The translations under genes and the position numbers were made by a program. Source: Bryopsis sp. KO-2023 (Eukaryota > Chlorophyta > Ulvophyceae > Bryopsidales > Bryopsidaceae). From it: a DNA stretch of 64,000 nucleotides. Position 1 is the first letter of the stretch. Every line of letters begins with the position of its first letter. Where the stretch lies: positions 4,278,001 through 4,342,000 of the forward strand of contig BSYQ01000010.1 of assembly GCA_030272585.1 (NCBI GenBank), in the 5' to 3' direction. The notes under the pieces were generated by a model. The model was not told where the DNA came from, did no database searches, and was given only the letters and a program-made list of their open reading frames with translations. Of the stretch, positions 44,463 to 54,765 are shown piece after piece.

Positions 44463-45775
44463 AATTATTTCCTTGCCTGGTTTGGTATTATTTTCCTGTT
44501 GGCGGTGTAGCACTCGACGACGGCTGTCTGAACGGCATGCACTGGAACGTTTAGCTCCCTCGTGATATCTATCGTCGCGGTTTCGGAAGATGTCGTTCGC
44601 CCGGAACGCTTCCCTTGGAGACGTCAGTACCACTCCTTTTTCGAAAGTGGTTTGTCCTTCGTTTTGAAGACACATAAATTCTGTTCGTAGGATCGTGTTA
44701 CCAATTCGAGGAGGGGACTTCAGTGCATCTCGTTGGTCTTGTCGTTGCGTGAGCGTGAGGTTTGTATAAATGCATTTTAAAACACTGGTTCGCTTTTTGA
44801 GAGAATAGTTGCAGGACTTCACCACCTTGTTTTTGTTTCTCAGTTTCCCTCATGAGGAAAGGTATAAATCCTTACCAGGTAAATATGACCTCGTTTTAGT
44901 TGAAATGCCAGGGGTCCCCTGCATTGATTGATTCCACAGACAATGCGTGCTGACAGAAGTGTTCCAGAAATTTTCCCTTTCATATTTCGTGGAGGGTTCC
45001 ATGCGAAATGCTGGTGGCAAATTGGATAGAGAGATTCCTGGGAGTGTGAGTGTTTTGGAGACCTCAATGGGTCTTCTACCGCCTAGAACTATTGGGATCG
45101 TTCCTTTCAGTGGAATGATAAACAAACATGAAAAACCACAGACGGCTCCAGTGTTTTCTCAAGGGACTTCTTATGCCAGACGGGAAAACGGATTGGGCAG
45201 AACTTGTGGCACTAATCCTCTCGAGCATGTCGAATGAGTTTGTACCAGAGTTAGGGGCAGGAATGGAAGTTGGAGTTCACCCTTTTGCAGAGAGTACACA
45301 GGGACCCTTGTCAGGAAACTTCATGCTGGTCTATTCCCAGTGAATTAGCATCACCCCTGGGTTCCCCTCGTAAGTCAAACCTCAGAAGATTCAATGGGCT
45401 TTCGATATGTTGATCTCTGTTGATCCAAAGGGAGAGGCAGAGGCAGTGGGGGTTAGCCAGGTGAATGCTGCTTCACCTGTGGAATGTTCTGATCAAATAG
45501 AGAGGGGTTGTTGACAAGGAGCATGTGGCAGAAAAAAAAAGTAGCTGAAGGAAAGGAGTGAAAAGCAATTATTCCATCATGACATGAGCAGGAATCCAGC
45601 ACGCATTGTCACCCAGAAACACCTGAGAGGACATACGCATACAAGAGACAAGGAGAAAAGAAGAGAAGCTTTTATACAAAGAAAGAAAATTGAGCAAGCA
45701 ACCAATGTCATTGTGAAATGTAGCTGACTAAAGCCACAACCCTTGGCAGAAATCCAAGGGTTCTAAGGGAATGTC

Positions 45776-45964
45776 ATGGAAGTTGGGGAGAGCTCACATC
45801 GAACAGAAGGAGGAGGGAGTGTGCCAGACATTTCGATTGTGGAATCCAACTTCACCAGAAACCTGGCACTGTATGGGGGTGGGCTCTCCATTTGCTGTGA
45901 CTTGCCTTCTAAACTGTTGCAATGGACGGGAAAGAGAAAGCAGTTATTGTCAATATCCTTTTAA
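45776..45964 (+). pseudogene. Fragment resembling a Pmp-like beta-helix repeat protein
   Basis: The frame contains ISIVESNFTRNLALYGGGLSI, which fits the xxxNxFxxNxAxxGGGIxx pattern of polymorphic-membrane-protein and pectin-lyase-like repeats. The surrounding frames are broken. It lies inside the LTR element and may be a captured piece of a host gene. Weak evidence from one repeat. Confidence 0.3.
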
Positions 45965-46804
45965 TATCTGTTTTCCTTTCACATCAGATGGTGCAATTTG
46001 CCCACACCCATTGAGGATCAGGGCTTTGCCATTGTTGAAAATCGAGTGCAAGGTGCTTTTAATGATTCAACGTTGGAGGTGGGGTGGCTCTGTCTGGAAA
46101 TGATTCCCTTTGCCAGTCCGATTCAGCCAGAGTAGATCGACTTCCAAGTCCCAGTCTAGTAACTGCAGGTTTGGTTTCCCTCCACTGTTGCCAAGCCTCA
46201 GTAAAAATGCCCTCGAAACCAGAAAAAAAGCTGGTGAAAACCAGCTAGGAAGTGTATGTCTCGCTGATTGAGCTTGATTGATACCCTCCACAGACGGGTT
46301 TCACTTATCCAAAGCCTACAAATATCCAAGATAAAAGACCAGGAAATCGTAAGGGAAATCTATAATTTCTTCCTGTCATACAACTTAATGTTCCAAGACT
46401 GAATATCTTTCACTACTCAACAAGCTGCTTTGAGAGACTACTTTACCCAACAAAAGGAAGGGGCCATGAGCTGAGGTTATATAATCCTTTTTTCTGCTGC
46501 AAGAAAAGAACAGAACCTCCCCCTTCCCAGTGTAAAATAAACCAGAGAAGAAAGATTCTCTTCCAAAGAACTTTTTCCTCTGTTCACAGCCTCACCTGGG
46601 CCCTCGATCTCGTCAGAACCTTGTCTGGAGAGTATCCACAATATTCACCACGGGCACACCACTGGTTTTCCGAAGTGAAAATGGTATTGGGCACGATCCA
46701 CGATCGTGTCTGCGTGCGTGCTCTCTCTTCGACGACGTCTTCTCGAGGGGCGAAGAGCACGGTCTTTCAAGGCCTTCCTGCGTATGTCGCTGATATCGCG
46801 CATA

Positions 46805-46911
46805 TCGGCGCGTATCGTGGGTATGATTGGGTATCATGGGTATCATGGGTATCACGGGGGTATCATGGGTATCACGGGGGTATCATGATACCAGGCGCAG
46901 GTTACCTCGGT
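46805..46911. repeat. Right arm of the internal inverted repeat
   Basis: gggtatcat and gggtatcacgg units end in ccaggcgcaggttacctcgg, which is the reverse complement of 44349-44430 with small changes. Just after it (46937-46963) the words gcgcagtgtgacccagcaagag are a direct copy of 44308-44330, so this part of the element is a mosaic. Confidence 0.7.
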
Positions 46912-47246
46912 GTCCTCCAGATCGTGAGGAACAACTGCGCAGTGTGACCCAGCAAGAGAGTCAGCAGCAACAACTGGAGCCTGCGAAGTTTTTGGGCTGA
47001 GGTCGTACCATGACGAGTCGTCAGTGCCGACTCCCCCTTTCTCACAGCAGTCAACTGCAAGTGACTGGCTCGTCTAAGTCGCGTGGGTCGCTAGAGAGCG
47101 CCCACCCAGTCGCTGGGATCAGCGCAAGGCTGACAAGCGAAAGATCTAACACCCTGCTAGGGTAACCTAAGATCTAAGGTTTTCCTCTTTGAGGATCCAG
47201 AAAAGGCAAACCGGAAAAGCGGCTGTTCAGGCCTGGCTTAAGGACC

Positions 47247-47396
47247 AAAGAGGTTGTTGGACCCTCTGGAAGCACCTATTGGCTGGTCGCTATCGTGCGC
47301 CAGGTCCATGAGGTTTTGCTTGAGTACCAGAGAGGGAGTCGAACCCTCTGGAGCCACCTCACTGGCTGGTCGTTTTGTTGTACCACGTCCAGGAGA
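47247..47396. repeat. Diverged tandem duplication, unit about 85 bp
   Basis: gaccctctggaagcacctattggctggtcg... and gaaccctctggagccacctcactggctggtcg... are two diverged copies side by side, each ending in c(a/g)(g/t)(g/c)tcca(t/g)gag. It is part of the interior of the LTR element. Confidence 0.6.
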
Positions 47397-47510
47397 CTGT
47401 ACACAACAGGGCGAACCTCCTTGGGAGGTGAGTTCGATATCGTTGGTGTTGAGAGTGCAGACGATTCTGCATGAAAACAAAGCGATTGTGGAGACACAAA
47501 CGGAATCCCA

Positions 47511-49389
47511 ATGAAGGGGATGCAGCGAATGTTACATGCAGCACATTGCAATTTCATTGCAATTACAGCAGATGCAGATGTTGCGATGGAAGCGCAACGA
47601 CGGAAGAAAGTGGCAGGCGCAAGCCTCGCCTCGGACGCGAAAAGACGGAGTTACAGAAGGCGTTTGGACACTGACAAGAGTGCAACGCCCTGAGAACACA
47701 GGCGCAACATTATCACGAGTGATAAAAGTTGCAGCGCATTGAAACAGCATTTTGCAGGAAGTGCGCAAAATGCAGGACGAATCGACACAGAAAATTCGAT
47801 CGAATGTTGATCGAACAGTTGCAGCGCGACGCCGCAGTTGCTACTGATAGCCTGACGGTTGATTGCATGGCGATGGAGCAAAAGGATTGTCGAAATAGTT
47901 CGATTGAACTAGACAGCTACTCAGAGGCAGCGACAAGTCTTCTATTGTGCTATGTTTCGAAGATCACTGAACTGAGCCACACCACTCGAAGGTGGAATGT
48001 GCAGTCGACTGTGTTGATGCTAAGTGAGCGCTTTTGGCAAAGACTTGAGCAGCTTGTGCGTGGAGAAACGAATCTCACGCGCACCATTGATGGAAAGTGA
48101 CCCAAGTGCAAAAGCGAACTGCATCAGACTGCGTCAGTTGGGAGTGACACAAGCGCAAAGACAAACTGCAGAAGACTATGCAAGTTTGGATTTCGACCTC
48201 TGAGGAGAGAAGTGTGACCAGGCGCCAAGCAAAACACGCCGCATCACCTGCAAGTGATGCCGGGCTGATAAGCCAAGCAACAGCAGCGTGAGAGTTTTGA
48301 TGAGACGATTCTCAGAGAGGGTGAGAAGCGTGACTGCAAGGAATGCAGTCGTCAAGGTGTTACAGTTGGAGGCATTGCCGCAACTGGCACAAATGAGGGC
48401 AGCAAAGACAAGAGAGCCCCAACGAATGTTGCAATCAATTCGATTGTTAATGTTGCAGACATACATCGAAGTTGGCATCGACGACAACACAGTGAACGGA
48501 ACAAGTGCGAATGATAATGAAGTCAATGAGGAGACTGTGGTTGAGGTAGCGCACCGACACACACGAGAGAACCTCTTGAACGAGGATGCTGTTGAAGCAC
48601 TATATGTGATACCCACTGGGATCAAGCATGCGATCAAGAATTGATGTTACCTCGGGTGCATCTGGGGATACCTCAGCGAATTCATATTGACTGCAGCATC
48701 TACTGCAAGCAGATTTCGCAGTTTGAACTGAGTTGTACATGCCGCAGCCATGACGTGTTGTTTGCACGGACACATGACACAATACAGTAAATGTGTATCA
48801 CGTTGATTGCAGCACACATTGGAGTGTATGATATGGCACATATTGCAACGAATGCCAAGGCAAATATTACAGTTACTGTGACGGAGAAGCTCACATCGAA
48901 ATGCTGAGTCACTACCATCTACATTTGTACAAGAGGATGCACATCACGTGGAAAAAGATTGTTATTACTCAAGGAGACATGCAACAAATGCTACAGGAGC
49001 TGTTGAGTGATAATTCTATGAGTGCTACAAAGCAAAGACGATCTCACCTTGGAGATTGCTGCAATACAAGAGTTGCAGCAAGAGAGAACCCATTTGATGC
49101 AAAAGGGACTCATGTTCATCCAGAAGTGGGAGTCGAAGGACATGGCTTGCTGATGATGAACCTCCTCTTTAAGAGTTTGAGAGAGATTGGTGGTATTTTC
49201 ATCAAACTGAATGAATGCATTTCTCCTTTCGAAATTCGATGCAGAAATGGACAGATTTTTAGAAATCAAGGCAGAGTATTTGTTTCTCTTTTTGCATTTG
49301 ATTATACCCACAGAAATGGGAAGAAAGAGACACCTTTTCACCACTTGCTGCAAAATTTGGATAGCAAATACAAATTTCTGAATGGTTGA
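47511..49389 (+). other. Interior of LTR element with short, unrecognised ORFs
   Basis: Open frames of 60-162 codons lie in succession (47511-47693, 47729-48100, 48288-48644, 48901-49389). They are rich in Arg, Gln, Glu and Ala or, in the last, Phe and Asn. None shows a Cys-His zinc knuckle, protease, RT or integrase motif. They may be relics of a gag-like region but I cannot show this. Confidence 0.3.
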
Positions 49390-50811
49390 TGAACTGAGAA
49401 GAAAAGAAGTGATCAGGGGATTAATCTCTTTCATGCATTTATTTCATATGAGAAAAAAAGGAATGATCTGATTAGTGATGGAAATTTCAGGAGGAAAATG
49501 ATTTTCTTTTGAAGGTTTCGGGTCATATGAAAGGTGTTTCAGGCAGAAATCTCTCTGTGGAATTTTCTGGCTTGATATTGTTGATAGTGGAACTGAAATA
49601 TTGGAGTCTGATGTGGTGGAGAATGGTCAAGGATTTCTGAAGGCTTGTGTTGAGTGACAGCTCTGGAAAATACAAGGGCTGTGCATTGAAATCCAGTCAA
49701 GGACCATGATTTGGTGGATGTTATTAAGGAGGATCAAGTGTGTGCACCAGCCAAGGAGGGCTGAGGCTGACCTAAGAAAGGAAGGTCTCTTCAAGAGAAT
49801 GAAGGGCACATATTCCCACATCTGGATGGGATAGAGAAGAAAAGTCTATCATGTGGAGAAAGAAGATTGGAGAAACGATTGCGATCCAGCTGTTGTTCAT
49901 GACAGAATGTTGTGAGACCTCTGGAGATAAAAGAGGATATCAAGCTTGTGAATCAGTTGATTCGAATCAGTTGTATTTGCATCAGTGGTCGAAGGTTGCT
50001 TATCCTAAAGGCAACACCTCTGGTGGCAAATAAACTGGAGGTGAAAGGAGTTGCTACAGCAAGGCAAAGAATACCCCAGTTGACAAAGAAAAATGGTCAG
50101 AAAAATCGACAGTTCAAGGGACTTGTGAACTGCCGGCTCATTTTGATATGAGATGATGTATGAGGACCAACAGCTTGAGCAAGAGGCCAACTGGATCGCA
50201 GCCCAAGAATATATCGATGCCGTTTCTGCCGATGACACAAAGAAATGATTGTATTCACGGTGGTGAGAGCAACCAGTGGCATCAAAGATTTCTGATGGTG
50301 AAGCAGCCAAAGGGTTATGGTGTCCACCTCAGAACTTCTGAGTCAGAAGGACAAAAGAAGAAGATGCGAGCTTTGGTGCATTATGATGCAAGCTCAGGTT
50401 GCTGAAGTTGTCCTTTCACCCTTGCCGAGACTTAAGGCCCCAACACAGATGTGTGGAAAGAAGAGGGCATATTGTGGATGGTCCAGCCCGGTGATTACTC
50501 ATGCTTGGTAGGCTGATGTTGTCCACATTGGTGTGGATCATTGCTGCAACCTAGAAATTTCAGGAAAATTGCGAGTGCAAAAGAGTGAAAGCAACAACCG
50601 CTGAAGATGGATGGAGTGAGATTTATGTGGGAGGTATCCCAAGACATACTCAGTCCAGAGCTCAGTTTTGAGTTGCTAAGAGATCAACACATGGCATCTT
50701 TGGCTGATGTGCAGCCTGGACTGGTCCGGTGTTTGTGCCGCAGCCAGGATTTGCACCTGTTACTATGTGAAGAAGAGATCTTGAATGTGGAAACAAGAGC
50801 TGCACGCAAGC

Positions 50812-51003
50812 TGCAGCAAGGATTTGGACAAGGTGCTGATGCAGCAACCAAGGCAAGAATTTGGACAAGGTGCTGATACGGCAACCAGAGCAAGGATTTG
50901 GACAAGGTGCTGATGCAGCAACCAAAGCAAGGATTTGGACAAGGTGCTGATGCAGCAACCTATAGCAAGGATTTGACTAAGGTGCTGATGCAGCAACCGA
51001 CAA
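50812..51003. repeat. About 37-bp minisatellite in the LTR element
   Basis: Five copies of a unit containing ggacaaggtgctgatgcagc, separated by 12-17 bases, with small differences. A partial sixth (gaggggctgatgccacagcc) follows. In one frame it reads QGFGQGADAAT repeats. Confidence 0.8.
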
Positions 51004-51231
51004 CGAGTTGGAAAAGAGGGGCTGATGCCACAGCCCACAACAAAGGAGCATCAAGAGTTGCAGCTAAAAGCATTGGCTATGGAGTTCTATCAGAGAACAC
51101 CCACTTTTATTTGTGGCAAGAATGCAACTGCATGCCGAGAGAGATGATACTATCGCGGACATGGAGCGACGCGAGAGCAATTAAGCATGAACAGTAAAAT
51201 ACATATGGAGAAACAACCCGACCGCTCAGAG

Positions 51232-51660
51232 ACAAGTGCCTTTGGCCACTCTCAGGACTGGTGGCGGGATTGAAGAAAGAGACGGAGGACAAAGTTTCTA
51301 TGATAACAAGGAGAGAAGTGCCTTTGGCCACTCTCAGGACTTGTGGTGCAGCCGCGGAGAAAAAAAAGGGGTTGAGCGAGAGATCCCCTTGATGAATGAG
51401 AAAGTGCTCAGGCTAGGCCGCCTGTACCAAGTTTCAAGGAGTTGAGACAAGCAAGAACGCACAAAGAACAAGCGAGCCTTGGGCCACTTGTAACGCAATT
51501 GAGGGGGCAGAAAGAGCCATAGGCCATTTGTCACCAAGAAAAGGGAAGTGGGGATGGGTTCCCTCCCAATTCTGAACCAATTGCGAAGCTTAGGAAGAGC
51601 CATATGGGCCACCTAAGGTCAGTGCACGACTAGAACCTTGAGCCACCTGTAGAAGGTTTG
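51232..51660. repeat. Degenerate series of GCCTTTGGCCAC words
   Basis: Two copies of agtgcctttggccactctca at 51235 and 51318 are followed by weaker relatives (gagccttgggccacttg, gagccataggccatttg, gagccatatgggccacc, accttgagccacctg) at 40-90-bp intervals, all inside the LTR element. Confidence 0.6.
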
Positions 51661-51920
51661 AGGAGAGCCGACTCGACGGAGGGCCCCTCCAGATTTCAAG
51701 AATTTTATGATACCTCCAAAAAGCGGTCGAGCGTTTGCCGCCGCCTTTCGGAGAAACACCCATCAGACGTCAATGGCGCTTGGATAATATCCACAAACAC
51801 TTTAGCGTCAAACGGGTAGCTCCCGTAGGGGTTGAGAAAACTTCCCCCATGACTTAAGTGTAGGAAGATTGCAAAGGGAGTAGAGCTAACTGGAGCTTCT
51901 TCTGTAGGCAATATGGTGGT

Positions 51921-52421
51921 GTGAACTATATTGATAAAATATATGGGATTTATCTTACATCCCGTGAGCTCTCAAGCCTGAACGAGCACACGTACGCCTT
52001 ATTTATCGCTTTGACTGGCTGCAGCCTGCAGCCCATTAGCAGCAAAGTGAATGGTGGATCACCATTGGTGATGTCAGATTTTCCCAAGCTCAGTGAAGAT
52101 GTTCAAGAATACAACACTGTGAATGCAACGATTGTGCTACAATCGATACGGAGAATGGAATTGGATTACCTTGGAAGAAGAACATGCAAGGCTTGCATGT
52201 TCCTGGAGGTTCAGAGGAATGGCGAGATCCACTGCCACTGAAGTGAAGATTCCTCACTGAAGAATCACAAAAAGCTTCTACTCAATCTCCCTGAGTATAT
52301 TGCTTCCTTATCTCCGTTGCACAAGACGGCGGTGCAATGCCGTGAGTGTGGTTTGTTTCTGAACATTCCCTTCGATATTGATGATTGTTTATATCGTTGT
52401 GATCACTCGTGGCAACATTGA
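51921..52421 (+). pseudogene. Interrupted ORF with two Cys/His metal-binding-like modules
   Basis: One frame runs for 166 codons with a single TGA at 52239-52241 and no other stop. It reads through CKACMFLEVQRNGEIHCH before the TGA and CRECGLFLNIPFDIDDCLYR then CDH after it, two CxxC...C/H modules that could bind zinc. Upstream a plausible acceptor (tctgtag at about 51907-51913) leads into the same frame. It is the most protein-like stretch inside the LTR element. No family was recognised. Confidence 0.35.
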
Positions 52422-53197
52422 TTGCCCCTCACTCAGTTTTGAATCCTATTGTTAGGCAAGGGACTGCCTAAAGCTGGTGGGGAGGGGGCTTTCAGCGGGT
52501 TTTTCAACACGAGTTTAGTGCAGCAAGTGTATGGTTTATTTTTGGGACATCAGTCTCGGGGCTGATGTTGTTTTGAGCATCTGATGTTGAGTCTCACTTG
52601 GGACCGTGAGGCTTGATGACTGGAAAAAAGAACATATGATTTTGAGTTCCACTTGGAACAGTGGGGCTTGATGAATGGGGAACGAGAGAGTATGGAATGA
52701 AAGAAAAGGGAAGGAACAGAGTGAGAGTGAATATTTTGTGGATACCCACAGAAGGCAGCAAAATTTCTGAAGGGAAAAAATGCTATGGAAATTTTCAGGC
52801 ATTCATTTGGTGCCCCAATGAAGGGAGCACAAGTAAAAAAAGAAAACATGAGAGCAACCCTCTGGATATTTTATTTTATTTTCAGGTGCCTCGTTGGTGG
52901 GAGCACATAATTCCAGAGAGGGAAGAATAGTGGACAGAGTTGGTTAATTTTCTGGTAGCCCTTCAGGGCAATGGAACCAACTGGATGTTTCTATTGAAGT
53001 GCTGAGAATCGAATCAGTTCGTTGACATGAAACTAATTCAAATGAATGTTTCGGATATCTCGAACTTTGTTGGAGGTTAGAACATATTGTGGAGAACAAT
53101 ATGGTTCTCTGAACATTGCTTCTGATGTTCTTGAAGTATCAAGAGGTTGTCAAAATTTGACAGCAGTGGAACATGTTGTAATAAGCGTGGATTAAGG

Positions 53198-53365
53198 AGA
53201 GTACATCGCAGAAATTCTGGAGTGCGATGGAAGTGCAGAAATTCTGGAGTATTGAAGTGCAAGAATTCTGGATTCTGGAAATGCAAAAATTCTGGAGAAT
53301 GGAAGTGCAGAAATTCTGGAGAAAGCTTGATGATGGAGACTGCATTGCAGAAATTCTGGAGTGCA
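53198..53365. repeat. About 20-bp minisatellite in the LTR element
   Basis: Seven or more copies of (gaagtg)cagaaattctggag with variable joins, such as gaagtgcagaaattctggag and gaaatgcaaaaattctggag. Confidence 0.8.
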
Positions 53366-54149
53366 ATCGAGGTGAAGAAACTTGCAGTTCGGGAAAGCAA
53401 ACAGCGGGACTCCATAAAAGCTTATGCGCTGTCGAATCAAGAGATCAGAAGCCAAGGAATTAATTAAAGCTGGAATGTGACAAACTGGAGAGTCTCTAGT
53501 GGAGACAAATCAGGCTGCAGCATGGTGCAGCAGCAACAATCCATGGGAGTCTCAAGTGATGATAAACGAGGTTGCGTCAGATGCAGCAGCAGCAGCAGCA
53601 GCAATCCAAATATTGCAAGAAGAGGAGCTCTGGAAACTCAAGAGCAAAGAGAGGATATTTCAGTGTGCGGAAGAGAGATTTGAAAGAAATAAAATAAAAA
53701 AAGAATGCTGATTTTTCAAAAGATTATTCAGTGACTTGGAGGTGAATGAATGGTTCAAAGAAAGAGCATGATTAGTTGTCCTTTCACCTGGTTTGAGAAA
53801 AGATATATATGAGCAAAGGAAAACATTGGTGGAATACTTGATGGACAGAAGTATATTTCTGGAGTGATACAAGATGATTTTCTGGATGTTAAAGGATTTT
53901 CTTTTCAGCCAGATGTTTTTCATTTTCAGTTTCAGTTTGAAATAGAGAGATGATTTTCTCGATTTTATGGACAAAGCGAAAGAAAATATTATGCCAGTCT
54001 CGTACTCTTTTCGCGTTTGGACACTGAAAGATATTCTGATTTGGATTGTGAGATGCCTTATGGATTGTGATACTTTATGCAACGGGTTTTATTTGAGACA
54101 TGCTCTCCACGGCAGTGTTGGAACTTACTGCCAACCTGGTGGGGAGGAA

Positions 54150-54760
54150 TGTAACGGTTGGTTATCGCAGCACTCGAGCTGGAACTACAAGAGTAGTTGC
54201 CATGCTTCCTGCAGCTGAAAAAGGGAAGGTTGCAAGAGTGCAACGTGTAGGAGCAGCGTGCGAGAGTGCGGCGTGTAGGAGTGCAGCGTGCAGCGGTGCA
54301 GCGGTGTAGCGTGCAGCGGTGGATGCAGCGTGCAGCAGTGCAGCGGTGCAGCGGTGTAGAGGTGCAGAGGTGCAGAGGTGCAGAGGTGCAGAGGTGCAGT
54401 AGTGCGACACCCTTGGAGTCACGACTACAACCAAGCTCGATGGAGTTTGATGGATGATGATGTGGCAGCCATCAAAGTCGAGTTGTCAATTGGACGTGTG
54501 AGTTCTCGTGGAATAGGGGCACGTTCACAGTTGAGGTGGCAAGGAGATGTGTGAATTCCTAGTGAATAGTGACACGTCGACAGGAACAAGGGTTTGATGC
54601 GCTGTGGCGCTAGGGTATAAGAGTGTGGAAGGAAAAGGTCGTTGTATCTTCTTTATAACTTTATTCGTGTAAGGAAGTTCTATCTAACGAGACGCTTGAG
54701 GAAGGCACTCGTCCTCCTCTAGGAGGGCGAGGGGACCTTGAAAAAAGTAGCCTCGTTTCA
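54150..54760 (+). repeat. 3' LTR
   Basis: 611 bp, the same as the 5' LTR apart from five instead of six aggtgcag units and one base change near the end (aggagggcgag). The sequence directly before it (54138-54149, ggtggggaggaa) is the polypurine tract. Confidence 0.88.
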
Positions 54761-54765
54761 TTGGG

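Larger units (their letters stand above)
43121..54760 (+). mobile_element. 11.6-kb LTR retroelement without gag/pol (LARD-like)
   Basis: Two direct LTRs (43121-43739 and 54150-54760) start TGTAACGG and end GTTTCA, giving the TG...CA ends of LTR elements. The host 5-mer TTGGG directly precedes the 5' LTR (43116-43120) and directly follows the 3' LTR (54761-54765), a target site duplication. A purine tract sits just before the 3' LTR. I see one substitution between the LTRs (a/g in the aggaggacgag word) and a difference of one 8-bp repeat unit, so the insertion looks recent. The 10.4-kb interior has no long open frame and no protease, reverse transcriptase or integrase motif that I can recognise. 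It should therefore be mobilised in trans, like plant LARD elements. The orientation is given by the tract positions. Confidence 0.85.

Noticed and set aside
47318-47346. tRNA-like T-arm (gaggg-ttcgact-ccctc) on the minus strand
   Set aside because: No matching acceptor stem, D-arm or anticodon arm could be drawn at the right distances. It lies in a diverged tandem duplication inside the LTR element.
47651-48918. Minus-strand Cys-rich frames in the LTR element
   Set aside because: The Cys and His runs come from repeated gca/tgc words read in antisense, with no consistent zinc-finger spacing.
50812-51003. Regularly spaced direct repeats, CRISPR-like at first sight
   Set aside because: Spacers are themselves similar and short, and the setting is a eukaryotic LTR element, so it is a minisatellite.
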